DNA of 64,000 nucleotides from Thioclava sp. JE_KL1. Its GTDB lineage: Bacteria > Pseudomonadota > Alphaproteobacteria > Rhodobacterales > Rhodobacteraceae. Each line of letters begins with the position of its first letter. The first letter of the stretch is position 1. The stretch is taken from NCBI RefSeq assembly GCF_009296265.1, contig NZ_WBJS01000001.1, positions 124,001 through 188,000 on the forward strand, given 5' to 3'. The notes under the pieces were generated by a model that was not told where the DNA came from, searched no databases, and saw nothing but the letters and a program-made list of their open reading frames with translations. Made by a program: the position numbers and the translations under genes. Of this stretch, positions 34,991-43,704 are shown one piece after another.

Positions 34991-36469
34991 ATGTCCTGCC
35001 CCGCCGCCCAGAAGACCCACTACGCCCACCCTTTCGACGACGACAAACTTAAGGAAGAATGCGGCGTCTTCGGTGTTGTCGGCATTTCCGACGCCGCGAA
35101 TTTCGTGGCCCTCGGTCTTCACGCCCTCCAACACCGCGGTCAGGAAGCGGGCGGCATCGTCGCCCATGACGCCGCCACCGGCTTCAACTCGGCCCACCGT
35201 TTCGGCTATGTCCGCGACAACTTCACCAAATCGAGCCTGATGGAAACGCTGCCGGGCGATGTCGCCATCGGCCATGTGCGCTACTCCACCGCCGGCTCCA
35301 AAGGTGCGGTGATCCGCGACATCCAGCCCTTCTTCGGCGAGTTCTCGATGGGCGGCTGCGCGGTCGCGCATAACGGCAACCTCACCAATGCCGACGCGCT
35401 GCGCCGCGAGTTGATCGAACGTGGTGCGATCTTCCAGTCGTCTTCCGACAGCGAATGCATCATCCACCTGATGGCCCGCTCGATCCAACGCAAGCATGCG
35501 GACCGGATCGCTGACGCGCTGCGCCGCGTGGAAGGCGCCTTCTCGATCGTCGCGATGACGCGGACCAAGCTGATCGGTGTGCGCGACCCGCTGGGCGTGC
35601 GTCCGCTGGTGCTGGGCAAGCTGGGCGAGCATGGCTATGTGCTGAGCTCGGAGACCTGCGCGCTCGACATCATCGGCGCGGACTTCGTCCGTGAGATCGA
35701 TCCGGGCGAGATGGTCGTCATTCAGGACGGCCATGTCGAGAGTTCGCGCCCCTTCGGCCCCTCCACCGGTCGCTTCTGCATCTTCGAGCATGTCTATTTC
35801 TCGCGCCCCGACAGCATGATCGGTGGCCGCTCGGTCTATGAGACCCGCCGCGCGATCGGCGTCGAGCTGGCCCGCGAAGCCCCGGTCGAAGCCGATCTGG
35901 TCTGCCCGGTGCCCGACAGCGGCACCCCGGCGGCGATCGGCTACAGTCAGGAAAGCGGCATCCCCTTCGCGCTCGGGATCACGCGCAACCAGTATATGGG
36001 CCGCACCTTCATCGAGCCGACCGAGCAGATCCGTAACATGGGCGTGCGCCTCAAGCTCAACGTCAACAAGTCGCTCATTCGCGGCAAGCGGGTGGTCCTT
36101 GTCGACGACTCGGTCGTGCGCGGCACCACATCGCGCAAGATCAAGGATATGATCCTCGATGCGGGTGCGAAGTCGGTACATTTCCGGATCGCCTCGCCGC
36201 CGACCGCATGGCCGTGCTTCTACGGCGTCGACACGCCCAACCGCGACAAGCTGCTGGCTGCTCAGATGACTGAAGAAGAGATGCGCGAATGGGTCGGCGT
36301 GGACAGCCTGAAATTCATCTCGCTTGACGGTCTGTATCGCGCCGTGGGCGAGGCCGAGGGCCGCGACAATTCCTGCCCGCAATATTGCGACGCCTGCTTC
36401 TCGGGCGAGTATCCGATCACACCGTCGGATCAGCTTGAAAAGGGCTTCGAGATGAAGGCCGCCGAGTAA
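34991..36469 (+). CDS. purF: Amidophosphoribosyltransferase
   Basis: The 492-aa enzyme catalyses the first committed purine step, PRPP plus Gln to phosphoribosylamine. Cys24 in KEECGVFGVVG is the Ntn glutaminase nucleophile, so the first 23 residues form a propeptide. The PRPP loop is VVLVDDSVVRGTTSRKI near 366. Late cysteines (CPQYCDACFSGEYP) suggest a degenerate or possible Fe-S site of the type found in some PurF proteins; that is inference. I chose the ATG at 34991 with CGGAG 8 bp upstream. Confidence 0.96.
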   Translation: MSCPAAQKTHYAHPFDDDKLKEECGVFGVVGISDAANFVALGLHALQHRGQEAGGIVAHDAATGFNSAHRFGYVRDNFTKSSLMETLPGDVAIGHVRYSTAGSKGAVIRDIQPFFGEFSMGGCAVAHNGNLTNADALRRELIERGAIFQSSSDSECIIHLMARSIQRKHADRIADALRRVEGAFSIVAMTRTKLIGVRDPLGVRPLVLGKLGEHGYVLSSETCALDIIGADFVREIDPGEMVVIQDGHVESSRPFGPSTGRFCIFEHVYFSRPDSMIGGRSVYETRRAIGVELAREAPVEADLVCPVPDSGTPAAIGYSQESGIPFALGITRNQYMGRTFIEPTEQIRNMGVRLKLNVNKSLIRGKRVVLVDDSVVRGTTSRKIKDMILDAGAKSVHFRIASPPTAWPCFYGVDTPNRDKLLAAQMTEEEMREWVGVDSLKFISLDGLYRAVGEAEGRDNSCPQYCDACFSGEYPITPSDQLEKGFEMKAAE

Positions 36470-36506
36470 GCGCGCGGCGCTTCAGGTTTTCCGAACCAGC
36501 AAGACG

Positions 36507-36538
36507 AGGGCCGCCGCGCTGATCCGCGTTGCGGCCCT
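36507..36538. terminator. Bidirectional hairpin between purF and the MliC-like gene
   Basis: AGGGCCGC at 36507-36514 pairs with GCGGCCCT at 36531-36538, extended internally by GCG/CGC. The right arm touches the stop codon of the convergent gene. Confidence 0.7.
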
Positions 36539-36948
36539 TATTCTTGGCGGCAGGCCCTGAGCAGCGGTTGCACCTCGCCATCCTCGGCGATCCAGTCGAG
36601 CATCGCCTGCGCGCCGCGCGTCCACCAGACATAGCCGGCTTCGCCCTCGCCATCCTCGGCATATTTTGCCCCATCGGCAGAGCGGATATGGCTCATCACA
36701 ACCTGCCGCCCCTGTAGAAACACGACGACGCGCTGCGGATCGGTGTCGTTGAGATAGGCCGCGTGCACTTCCGCGCCGCGCTCGCAATGATAGGTGGCGT
36801 TCACCACCGCCGAGGGGCCGTCGCCGACAATCGGATTGAGAGGCTCCAACCGCTCGACCGATCCGTCATCCGGGGCCGCGCCCTGCGCTGCGACCGGTCC
36901 CGCCAGCGCGACACTTGCGAGCGCCGCGCCAAAGAGCGCCCGCCTCAC
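36538..36948 (-). CDS. Secreted MliC-family protein (C-type lysozyme inhibitor fold)
   Basis: The 136-aa product has a signal peptide (MRRALFGAALASVALAGPVA, AQG) and an MliC-like core: VNATYHCERGAEVHAAYLND, VVVFLQGRQVVM, SADGAKYAEDG and VWWTRGAQAML. The two Cys (in YHCE and LRACRQE) probably form the family disulfide. MliC proteins block c-type lysozyme in the periplasm. No lipobox Cys is present, so it is predicted soluble. Its start overlaps the zapA stop by 4 bp (ATGA). Confidence 0.8.
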   Translation of the reverse strand: MRRALFGAALASVALAGPVAAQGAAPDDGSVERLEPLNPIVGDGPSAVVNATYHCERGAEVHAAYLNDTDPQRVVVFLQGRQVVMSHIRSADGAKYAEDGEGEAGYVWWTRGAQAMLDWIAEDGEVQPLLRACRQE

Positions 36949-37322
36949 GCGTCGTCCTCGACCCGATCGGCAAGCGACTCCGCGCGTGCGGCGATCTCGG
37001 CCAGCGTTTCGGTCACTTCGGGCGGCACGATCGGCACCTCGACATGCGCCGGGTTCGACTGCAGCTCGTCGATCTTCGCCTGCAATTCGCCCAGACGGTT
37101 CATCGCGTCGCGCAGCTGGTCCTCGATGCCCGCCGCCTTGTCGGCCAGCATCAGCCCCGACATCAGCAGCATCCGGTTCTCGGGCACCCGCCCGATCTGC
37201 CCCAGAAGCACCTGCGCCTCGCTGTCGAGCATCCCGGCAGCCGAGCGCAGGAAATGTTCTTCACCTTCTTGGCAGGCGACCTGAAAATCGCGGCCGCCGA
37301 TGGAAATCGTCACCTCAGGCAT
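36945..37322 (-). CDS. zapA: Cell division protein ZapA
   Basis: The 125-aa protein starts MPEVTISIGGRDFQVACQEG, the ZapA N-terminal FtsZ-binding head, followed by a long helix (from LLLMSGLMLADKAAGIEDQL to about residue 85) that forms the coiled coil, and a Pro-containing linker before the tail. ZapA crosslinks FtsZ filaments. I chose the ATG at 37322, inside the end of the upstream coiled-coil gene (8-bp overlap) and with a GAGGAGACC site. The tight overlap on both sides makes a three-gene unit. Confidence 0.9.
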   Translation of the reverse strand: MPEVTISIGGRDFQVACQEGEEHFLRSAAGMLDSEAQVLLGQIGRVPENRMLLMSGLMLADKAAGIEDQLRDAMNRLGELQAKIDELQSNPAHVEVPIVPPEVTETLAEIAARAESLADRVEDDA

Positions 37323-37899
37323 CGGTCTCCTCCTCGCGGTTCGCCGCTTCGATGATCGGGTCGAGACCCGCGATGATCTGCTCCAGCTCGGCGCTCTCGC
37401 CATCGCGCGCGGCGCGCAGGCTTTGCAGCTCGGCCATCAGCGCCTCCTCGGAGAAGGCCACGCCCTCGTCCATCAGCTTGCGATTGGCCGCGACCAGCGC
37501 CGCGTTGGCTTGCTTGAGGGCTGCGACTTCCTTGAAAGCGGCTTCCTGCGCGCGCACGGCCGCGCCGTATTTGCGCTCCATCGCGCCCAGCGTGGTGTCC
37601 TGTTTCTCGCGGATCGCGCGGACGCGTTCGGAGAGTTGCGCATTGGCTTCCTGCTCGGCGGCGAGCGCGGCTTTCAGCTCGGCCACTTCGGCGGGATCGG
37701 CAACAACTTCGGGCGGTGCCTCCGGCACGTGGGGCAGTTCCGCCTCGGCAGGCGCTGCGGTCTCCGGCTCGGGCTGGTGCGTGGCATCCTGCGCCGCTTG
37801 CGCCTGCAATGCCTCGCGCTGCTTGAGCGCTTCGACCCCGCGCCCGATCCGTTCGAGCGCGAAAGCGATGCGGCGTTCGTATTCGGCTATGTCACTCAT
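37315..37899 (-). CDS. Coiled-coil protein upstream of zapA (ZauP-like)
   Basis: The 194-aa protein begins MSDIAEYERRIAFALERIGR, has a Pro/Ala/Glu linker (around 50-80), then a long coiled coil (AELKAALAAEQEANAQLSER to about 160) and ends AELEQIIAGLDPIIEAANRE. In Caulobacter the gene upstream of zapA encodes ZauP, a coiled-coil partner of ZapA that focuses the Z-ring; position and structure here match. The identity is inference because no sequence comparison was made. The ATG at 37899 has a GGAGGCGCG site. Confidence 0.72.
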   Translation of the reverse strand: MSDIAEYERRIAFALERIGRGVEALKQREALQAQAAQDATHQPEPETAAPAEAELPHVPEAPPEVVADPAEVAELKAALAAEQEANAQLSERVRAIREKQDTTLGAMERKYGAAVRAQEAAFKEVAALKQANAALVAANRKLMDEGVAFSEEALMAELQSLRAARDGESAELEQIIAGLDPIIEAANREEETDA

Positions 37900-38099
37900 A
37901 CGCGCCTCCTCGTCCTCATGTTTTTCGCTTGCCATGACCGAATCGCGGCCGACTGCGAGTTTCGCTAAGTCTAACCTTTTGCGACAGGGCAAGCCCACCC
38001 TTTTGCCCCAAGCACTTGTGGGCCGCGCTTGATCTTGGGCCGATCCCTGCTATCAGGGGCGCGGACCCATCCAACTGCTGCCCTGCGAAAGGACGTTTC

Positions 38100-40118
38100 A
38101 TGGAAATCGAAGAGCTGCGCGCCGCCCATCCTGAGCATTGGAAACTTGCTTCCGCGATCCGCGCACTGGCGATGGATGCGGTACAGGCCGCAAATTCCGG
38201 TCACCCCGGCATGCCGATGGGCATGGCCGATGTGGCGACCGTTCTGTTCCAGAACCACCTGAAATTCGACGTGAAGAACCCGAAATGGGCTGACCGTGAC
38301 CGCTTCATCCTGTCGGCGGGTCACGGCTCGATGCTGATCTACTCGCTGCTCTATCTTTGCGGCGACGAGCAGGTGACGCTCGACCAGATCAAGAACTTCC
38401 GCCAGTCGGGCGCTCTGACCGCCGGCCACCCGGAGAATTTCCTGCTCGACGCGGTGGAGACCACGACCGGCCCGCTCGGCCAGGGCCTCGCGACTTCGGT
38501 CGGCATGGCCATCGCCGAAGAGGCACTGCGCGCCCAATGGGGCAAGAAGCTCGTCGATCACCGCACCTGGGTCATCGCAGGCGACGGCTGCCTGATGGAA
38601 GGCATCTCCCAGGAGGCCATCGGCCTTGCCGGGATGCAGGAACTGTCGAACCTGATCGTGCTGTGGGACAATAACGACATCACCATCGACGGCCGCGTGT
38701 CGATGTCCGACAAGACCGACCAGCGCAAGCGCTTCGAGGCGTCGGGCTGGACGGTGTTTGCCTGCGACGGTCACGATCCGGCCTCCATCGACGAAGCGCT
38801 GACCAAGGCGAAGAAAGCCAAGGGTCCGGTTCTGGTCGACTGCAAGACCATCATCGGCTTCGGCGCACCGACCAAGGCCGACAGCTACTCGGCCCACGGC
38901 TCGCCGCTGGGCGACGAGGAAATCGCGCGCACCAAGGCGATCTACGGCTGGGATCACGGCCCGTTCGAAATCCCCGCCGACGTGAAGTCGCAATGGGAGG
39001 CCATCGGCACCCGCGGCGCGGCAGAGCGTGGCGAATGGGAAGAGCGCTTCGGCAAGCTCTCGGCAGCCAAGCAGGCCGAGTTCACCCGCATCATGGAAGG
39101 CGGCGTCTCGAAGAAGCTCACCGGCGCGATCCGCAAGTTCAAGAAAGAGCAGGCCGAAGCCGCGCCGAAAGTCGCGACCCGCAAGGCGTCTGAGATGGTT
39201 CTGGGCACGATCAACGCCGCCTGCCCCGAGACCATCGGCGGCTCGGCCGACCTGACCGGCTCGAACCTCACGAAGTCGAAGGACATGACGGTCTTCAACC
39301 CGGAGAACCGCAAGGGCCGCTACATCCATTACGGCATCCGTGAGCACGGCATGGCGGCTGCGATGAACGGCCAATGGCTGCATGGTGGCGTGCGCCCCTA
39401 TGGCGGTACGTTCTTCTGCTTCACCGACTACGCGCGCGGCGCGATGCGTCTCTCGGCGCTGATGAAAGTGCCGACCGTCTATGTCATGACCCATGACTCC
39501 ATCGGTCTGGGCGAAGACGGCCCGACCCACCAGCCGGTCGAGCATCTGGCGATCTGCCGCGCGACGCCGAACACGCTGACCTTCCGCCCAGCCGATGTCA
39601 TCGAGACCGCCGAGGCGTGGGAAATCGCGATGAACCAGGAGGGCACGCCCTCGGTTCTGGCACTGTCGCGTCAGGGGCTGCCGACGCTGCGCACCGAGTA
39701 CAAGCCGCAGAACCTCACCGCGCGCGGCGCCTATGTTCTGGCCGAGGCCGATGGCAAGCGTCAGGTGATCCTGATGGCGACCGGCTCGGAAGTGGAAATC
39801 GCGATCAAAGCCCGCGAGCTGCTGCAGAAGGAAGCGATCGGCACCCGTGTCGTGTCGATGCCCTGCATGGAGCTGTTCGCCGAGCAGGATGAGGCCTACC
39901 GCAAGCGCGTGCTGCCGCCGAACTCGGTCCGCGTGGCCGTCGAGGCCGCCGTGCGCCAGCCGTGGGACCGTTGGCTTCTGGGCGAGCGTGGCCGCGAGGC
40001 GAAAGCCGGCTTCGTGGGCATGGAGGGCTTCGGCGCTTCCGCCCCCGCAGGCGAGCTTTACGAGAAGTTCGGGATCACCCCCGAGGCTGTGGCCGAGAAG
40101 GTCAAGAGCCTCCTCTGA
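38100..40118 (+). CDS. tkt: Transketolase
   Basis: The 672-aa enzyme moves two-carbon units in the pentose phosphate and Calvin pathways. TPP and metal site: [14 protein letters not shown] (His35) and [13 protein letters not shown] near 161; pyrimidine domain: [13 protein letters not shown] and [13 protein letters not shown] near 475. The length is standard. I chose the ATG at 38100; the frame extends upstream to 38016 without a ribosome site. Its TGA overlaps the next ATG (TGATG), which couples it to an unrelated transporter. No other Calvin-cycle genes are adjacent. Confidence 0.96.
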   Translation: MEIEELRAAHPEHWKLASAIRALAMDAVQAANSGHPGMPMGMADVATVLFQNHLKFDVKNPKWADRDRFILSAGHGSMLIYSLLYLCGDEQVTLDQIKNFRQSGALTAGHPENFLLDAVETTTGPLGQGLATSVGMAIAEEALRAQWGKKLVDHRTWVIAGDGCLMEGISQEAIGLAGMQELSNLIVLWDNNDITIDGRVSMSDKTDQRKRFEASGWTVFACDGHDPASIDEALTKAKKAKGPVLVDCKTIIGFGAPTKADSYSAHGSPLGDEEIARTKAIYGWDHGPFEIPADVKSQWEAIGTRGAAERGEWEERFGKLSAAKQAEFTRIMEGGVSKKLTGAIRKFKKEQAEAAPKVATRKASEMVLGTINAACPETIGGSADLTGSNLTKSKDMTVFNPENRKGRYIHYGIREHGMAAAMNGQWLHGGVRPYGGTFFCFTDYARGAMRLSALMKVPTVYVMTHDSIGLGEDGPTHQPVEHLAICRATPNTLTFRPADVIETAEAWEIAMNQEGTPSVLALSRQGLPTLRTEYKPQNLTARGAYVLAEADGKRQVILMATGSEVEIAIKARELLQKEAIGTRVVSMPCMELFAEQDEAYRKRVLPPNSVRVAVEAAVRQPWDRWLLGERGREAKAGFVGMEGFGASAPAGELYEKFGITPEAVAEKVKSLL

Positions 40119-41047
40119 TGGCTCTGCCCGGCTTGAAAGCGACTGCGAGGGGGCCCGGCGTGGCCCCCTCTTCACATCCCGAGGGCGATCGTCCCGGGAT
40201 GGGGATCGCGCTGATGCTCGGCGCATTCTCGATGCTGACGCTGATGGACGCTTTCGCGAAGCTTCTCGGGCAAGGCTATCACCCGCTCTTGATCGTCTGG
40301 GCGCGCTTCGCGGTGAATGCCGCCGTGCTGGCCTTCATCTATCGCGGCAGCCTGCCCCGCCGCATCCGCAGCGCACAGCCGAAGTTCCAGCTGGGCCGGG
40401 CGCTGTTCCAGATGGGCGCGATCGTGGCCTTCTTCTACGCGCTGAAACATGTGCCGCTGGCCACCGCCACCGCGCTTGGCGATCTCAACCCGGTGATCGT
40501 GACGCTGGGCACGGCGCTGTTTTTGGGCGAGCGGCCGGGCCCGCACCGCATCTTCGGCATTCTGGCGGCCTTCATGGGCGCGATGATCATCCTGCGTCCG
40601 GGTTTCGGCGGGCTGCATCCGGCGGCGTTTCTCGCGCTGCTAGCCGCGTTCAGCTTCGCCGGCGCGGTGCTGCTGACGCGCTACCTGCGCGGCGATAGCG
40701 CGGCCACCTCGCAGCTGTGGTCGGCGTTCACCGGGCTTGCGCTTTCCTCGCTCGCCCTGCCCTTCATCTGGCAACCGATCGCGCTGTCCGATCTGTGGAT
40801 TTTCCTCGGTCTCGGGCTGGCGGGAAGCCTGTCGCAATTCCTGCTCATCCGCGCCTTCGCACTGGCCGAAGCCTCGACGCTCGCGCCCTTCGGCTATTCG
40901 GGCCTGCTGTTCGCCTCGTTCTGGGGATGGCTGATGTTCGGCCAGTTTCCCGACGGGTTCACCATTGCCGGGGCGCTTGTGATCGTGGGGGCTGGCCTCT
41001 ATGTCTGGTCGCGTGAGCGCCGTGCCGCGCGCCAAGCCAGAGCCTGA
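40118..41047 (+). CDS. EamA/DMT-family transporter coupled to tkt
   Basis: The 309-aa protein has a polar N terminus (about 27 residues, [20 protein letters not shown]) and ten membrane helices in two EamA repeats, for example ALFQMGAIVAFFYALKHVPL and ALVIVGAGLYVWSRER. Substrate is unknown. It starts within the tkt stop codon. An internal ATG at about residue 28 (MGIALMLGAFSM) could be an alternative start, giving the usual family length. It is followed 11 bp later by the acyltransferase gene. Confidence 0.85.
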   Translation: MALPGLKATARGPGVAPSSHPEGDRPGMGIALMLGAFSMLTLMDAFAKLLGQGYHPLLIVWARFAVNAAVLAFIYRGSLPRRIRSAQPKFQLGRALFQMGAIVAFFYALKHVPLATATALGDLNPVIVTLGTALFLGERPGPHRIFGILAAFMGAMIILRPGFGGLHPAAFLALLAAFSFAGAVLLTRYLRGDSAATSQLWSAFTGLALSSLALPFIWQPIALSDLWIFLGLGLAGSLSQFLLIRAFALAEASTLAPFGYSGLLFASFWGWLMFGQFPDGFTIAGALVIVGAGLYVWSRERRAARQARA

Positions 41048-41058
41048 CACCCGACACG

Positions 41059-41934
41059 ATGAAGAACCGCGAACCCACCCTGTCCGACCGTGCCTCGAAT
41101 GCCCTTTTCGTGGCGGTGATGCGGCTGGTCCAGCGCCTGCCCTACGAGCGGCGCATCCCGGCGGCGGGACGGATGGTGGCGCGGCTCGCCCCGATCCTCG
41201 GCTTCACCCGCAAGATCCGCGAGAACCTGCGTATCGCCTGCCCGGACCTGTCGGAAGACGAGATCAAGCGGCTGCAGCGCGAGATGCCCGACAATCTGGG
41301 CCGGATGCTGGCGGAGATTTACTCGGGCGAGGAATTCGTGGCGCGCGTGCGCGATCTGCCGATCGAGGGCCCCGGCGCCGAGACGCTGGAGGCCGCCCAT
41401 CGCGAGGGCCGCCCCGTCGTTCTGGCTGCAGGCCATTTCGGCAATTACGACGCGTGGCGCGCAGCACTTGCGGGCCGCGGCTACCGGGTCGGCGCAATCT
41501 ATCGCCCAATGAACAACCCGCTCTTCAACGAGCAATATGTCTCGACCATCTCCGCCATCGCCGAGCCATTGTTCTCGCGCTCGCGCCGGGGCTTGGGCGA
41601 CATGATGAAATTCCTGCGCGACGGCGGGATGGTCGCCTTCGGCTTCGATCAGCATTTCAACAAGGGCGCGGAATTGAGCTTCTTCGGCCTGCCCGCGCGC
41701 ACGCCGCTGTCGGCTGCGGAAATGGCGCTGAAGATGAAAGCCGATCTGGTGCCGATCTACGCGATCCGCCAGCCCGACGGGCTCAACTTCAAGATCTATG
41801 CCGACAAGCCCGTCCCGCACAGCACCCCCGAGGCGATGACGCAGACGCTCAATGACGGGCTGGAGGAGATGATCCTCAAGCACATGGAGCAATGGCTCTG
41901 GATCCATCGCCGCTGGAAGGTGAAGCGGACATAA
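41059..41934 (+). CDS. Lipid A biosynthesis acyltransferase (LpxL/HtrB family)
   Basis: The 291-aa protein shows the lysophospholipid-acyltransferase HX4D/E motif as AAGHFGNYDAWRAA (His near 126), the downstream AIYRPMNNPLFNEQY and the DGGMVAFGFDQHFNKGAEL block typical of LpxL/LpxM. It adds a secondary acyl chain to lipid A at the inner membrane. Whether it is the LpxL or another secondary acyltransferase cannot be decided. The C terminus QWLWIHRRWKVKR is the usual family ending. A terminator follows. Confidence 0.9.
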   Translation: MKNREPTLSDRASNALFVAVMRLVQRLPYERRIPAAGRMVARLAPILGFTRKIRENLRIACPDLSEDEIKRLQREMPDNLGRMLAEIYSGEEFVARVRDLPIEGPGAETLEAAHREGRPVVLAAGHFGNYDAWRAALAGRGYRVGAIYRPMNNPLFNEQYVSTISAIAEPLFSRSRRGLGDMMKFLRDGGMVAFGFDQHFNKGAELSFFGLPARTPLSAAEMALKMKADLVPIYAIRQPDGLNFKIYADKPVPHSTPEAMTQTLNDGLEEMILKHMEQWLWIHRRWKVKRT

Positions 41935-41938
41935 GAAA

Positions 41939-41966
41939 GGCGCGCGAGTATCCCCGCGCGCCCTTT
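41939..41966. terminator. Terminator between the acyltransferase and permease genes
   Basis: GGCGCGCG at 41939-41946 pairs with CGCGCGCC at 41955-41962, followed by CTTTTG. It lies between convergent genes. Confidence 0.85.
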
Positions 41967-41983
41967 TGTCATCTCGCAAAGGC

Positions 41984-43585
41984 TCAGTTGCCGCGCTGGA
42001 TACGCTCCATCAGCGCGCCGGTCTCCTCGGCGGGCAGAGCCGCGCGCAGCGCGAACCAGATTACCACCAGCGACCACACCGCGACGAGGCCCATCCCGCT
42101 CCAGAAGTTCAGCACATTGAGCGCGTGATCCGAGGTGCCGAGTCCGGTGATCACCCAAAGCCCGCCGAACCACAGCGCCAGCCAGCCGATATGCCCCCAG
42201 CCGAACTCGGAGGCGGATTTCTTCTGCACGACGTGGAAGACGACCGCATAGACCGCGAAACCCCCGAGCAGCATCCCGAACAGGATCGAGTCGGTGTAGA
42301 AACCCGTCCAGTAGATCACGAGGTTCGACGCGATGAAGGCCAGCGGCGCGAGGATTTCCGCCCCTTTCAGGCGGAAGGCGCGCTCGGCATCGGGTTGGCT
42401 GCGGCGCAGCACCATCAGGACGATCGGACCGAGGCCGTAGGTCAGAACCGTGATCGAGCTGATATAGCCCACCAGCAGCTGCCATGCCGGGAAGGGCAGC
42501 AGGAAGAACACGCCCACGGCCCACATCACCGCGACCGCCAGCCACGGCACGCCGTGGCGGGTCGTATGGGTCAGTGCGCTCGGCCCGCTCTCGGTGTCAC
42601 CCACCGCATAGAGGATACGCGAGCCGCCGGTGACGTAGATCAGCCCCGTCCCGCCGGGAGAGACATAAGCGTCGACGTAAAGGAGCAGCGCCAGCCATCC
42701 CATGCCCAGCGTCGCCGCGAGACCGGCGAAGGGACCAGCGGAGCCTTTGAAGCTCAACGACGCCCAGCCATTCGCCAGATCGCCCTGCGAGAGCGCCATG
42801 ATGAAGGCCACCTGCAGCAGGATATAAACGATCGCGGCGAGAATGACCGACCCGATCACCGCCATCGGGATATTGCGGCCCGGATTGGCGCTCTCGCCGC
42901 CCAGGTCGATCGCGGTGCGGAAGCCAAGGAAGGAGAACACGATCCCTGCGGCGGGAATGGCGGTGAACATGCCCTGCGCCTTGTAGGTGCCCGGTGCCGC
43001 ATGCCAGACGCCCCAATGGGACGAGGCCGCGATCAGCCCGACCACGGTGATCAGCGGCACGGCGATCTTCCACCACGTGACGGTGTTGTTCACCTTTAGC
43101 AGCGCCTTGATCGCGAGCAGGTTCAGCAGCGCCAGCACGCTCAGGAGCAGCGCGGAGGTGATGAAGCCCACCAGCGTCAGCGTGCCCGACCCGTCCCCGC
43201 GCAGGAAATACGGCAGGTAGTTATTGGCATAGGTGACGATCCCCTCGGCCTCGACCGCAGGCACCGGCGCATAGCTGAGAAACAGCATCCAACCCCAGAG
43301 CCGGCCCAGCGTCGCGCCGTGGCTCGCATGGCTCATATGGACGAGCGCGCCGGATTTGGAGAACATCGTGGAGAGTTCGGCAAAGCACAGCGCGATCAGC
43401 ATGATGATCGCGGCCCCGATCACCCAGGACCAGACCGAGAGCGGCCCTGCGATTTTCGAGGCGTGATAGGCGCCGAACAACCAGCCCGAGCCGATCATCG
43501 ACGTCGTTGAGGCAAAGAGCAGCCCGATGACCCCGGCGTCTCGCCGCAGTTTGCCTCCTCCGGCCATCGTTTCTGTTGATGCCAT
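41984..43585 (-). CDS. APC-superfamily amino acid permease
   Basis: The 533-aa protein has about 12-14 membrane helices. The first reads GVIGLLFASTTSMIGSGWLF, which holds the unwound helix motif (SMIGSGW) of APC transporters. Substrates of the closest families are amino acids, amines or related compounds; none can be assigned. The ATG at 43585 has AGGGGATTAACCA upstream. It is downstream of the aldehyde dehydrogenase on the same strand but separated by 119 bp with an AT-rich leader, so it probably has its own promoter. Confidence 0.88.
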   Translation of the reverse strand: MASTETMAGGGKLRRDAGVIGLLFASTTSMIGSGWLFGAYHASKIAGPLSVWSWVIGAAIIMLIALCFAELSTMFSKSGALVHMSHASHGATLGRLWGWMLFLSYAPVPAVEAEGIVTYANNYLPYFLRGDGSGTLTLVGFITSALLLSVLALLNLLAIKALLKVNNTVTWWKIAVPLITVVGLIAASSHWGVWHAAPGTYKAQGMFTAIPAAGIVFSFLGFRTAIDLGGESANPGRNIPMAVIGSVILAAIVYILLQVAFIMALSQGDLANGWASLSFKGSAGPFAGLAATLGMGWLALLLYVDAYVSPGGTGLIYVTGGSRILYAVGDTESGPSALTHTTRHGVPWLAVAVMWAVGVFFLLPFPAWQLLVGYISSITVLTYGLGPIVLMVLRRSQPDAERAFRLKGAEILAPLAFIASNLVIYWTGFYTDSILFGMLLGGFAVYAVVFHVVQKKSASEFGWGHIGWLALWFGGLWVITGLGTSDHALNVLNFWSGMGLVAVWSLVVIWFALRAALPAEETGALMERIQRGN

Positions 43586-43704
43586 TGGTTAATCCCCTGT
43601 TTCTTATTAATCACAAGGGTTCAACTAGGGCGCGATTTAGCCAACCGGAGCGATTACACGGGCTTGTGGCGGAACGCGATCACGCGTGAAATCTGCAGTC
43701 GGAC

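Noticed and set aside
43586-43704. Small gene between the permease and the aldehyde dehydrogenase
   Set aside because: No frame with a ribosome site; it reads as an AT-rich promoter leader for the permease.
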